In this document: in pieces, positions 56,572-56,577 of the stretch | How positions within the stretch are numbered: the first letter of the stretch is position 1 | How the letters are laid out: every line of letters begins with the position of its first letter | Assembly: GCA_032358255.1 (NCBI GenBank) | Contig: JAULBX010025752.1 | Location: forward strand, 1-56,577 | DNA from: Heterotrichella gracilis | Lineage: Eukaryota > Sar > Xanthophyceae > Tribonematales > Xanthonemataceae | Direction of reading: 5' to 3' | DNA length: 56,577 bases | Position numbers and translations under genes: made by a program | Notes under the pieces: model-generated | The model's database searches: none | Told to the model about the DNA's origin: nothing | Seen by the model: only the letters and a program-made list of their open reading frames with translations

Positions 56572-56577
56572 GAAAAA

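Noticed and set aside
1..56577. A CRISPR, phage defence or operon-type system
   Set aside because: The window is an intron-rich eukaryotic nuclear region; no arrays, prophage genes or polycistronic blocks are present.

Overview
This is nuclear DNA of a eukaryote, most likely a green alga (Chlorophyta, perhaps Trebouxiophyceae). The genes are cut by many short GT-AG introns. The gene set is plant/algal: a PPR-SMR protein, a HASTY-type exportin, a DUF2237 protein and a non-RD receptor-like kinase. Several introns carry telomere-type TTTAGGG motifs, the repeat class of land plants and Chlorella-type algae. No operons, CRISPR arrays, rRNA or tRNA genes were recognised. The taxonomic guess is inference. 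I built the gene models by hand from splice sites; in every complete model the summed exon length is a multiple of three and the family motifs read through the junctions.

Left third (1-12.5 kb): the 3' part of a PPR-SMR gene (+, 415-5945); a frameshifted duplicate of its last exon (7975-8710); a degenerate XPA-C-like/F-box-like/SAP-like coding region with one internal stop (9516-10298); and a DUF2237 gene (-, 11666-12514).

Middle (13.4-36 kb): an F-box plus beta-helix protein (-, 13361-18125); a class V PLP-dependent enzyme (-, 18973-21916), divergent from a coiled-coil/TPR/J-domain cochaperone (+, 22597-26215); and VPS24/CHMP3 of ESCRT-III (-, 27434-28971), divergent from a 1002-residue transmembrane receptor-like kinase (+, 29502-35960).

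Right third (36.7-56.6 kb): a full-length 22-exon exportin-5/HASTY gene (-, 36752-47505), divergent from a secreted CotH-family kinase-like protein (+, 48629-52920); p31comet (-, 53977-55612); and the last exon of a PP2C phosphatase (-, 56099-56300) whose remainder lies beyond the window.

The genes are functionally unrelated (organelle RNA, ubiquitin ligase, chaperone, membrane remodelling, signalling, small-RNA export, spindle checkpoint), as expected for an ordinary algal chromosome arm. The most unusual signal is in the introns. The GC-rich genes (PPR-SMR, F-box, exportin and in part the RLK) have introns that are G-rich after the donor and C-rich before the acceptor. They often carry TTTAGGG-type arrays beside the splice sites, and the first three contain degenerate tandem copies of the exon-intron junctions themselves. 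The DnaJ, VPS24, CotH and p31comet genes show none of this.
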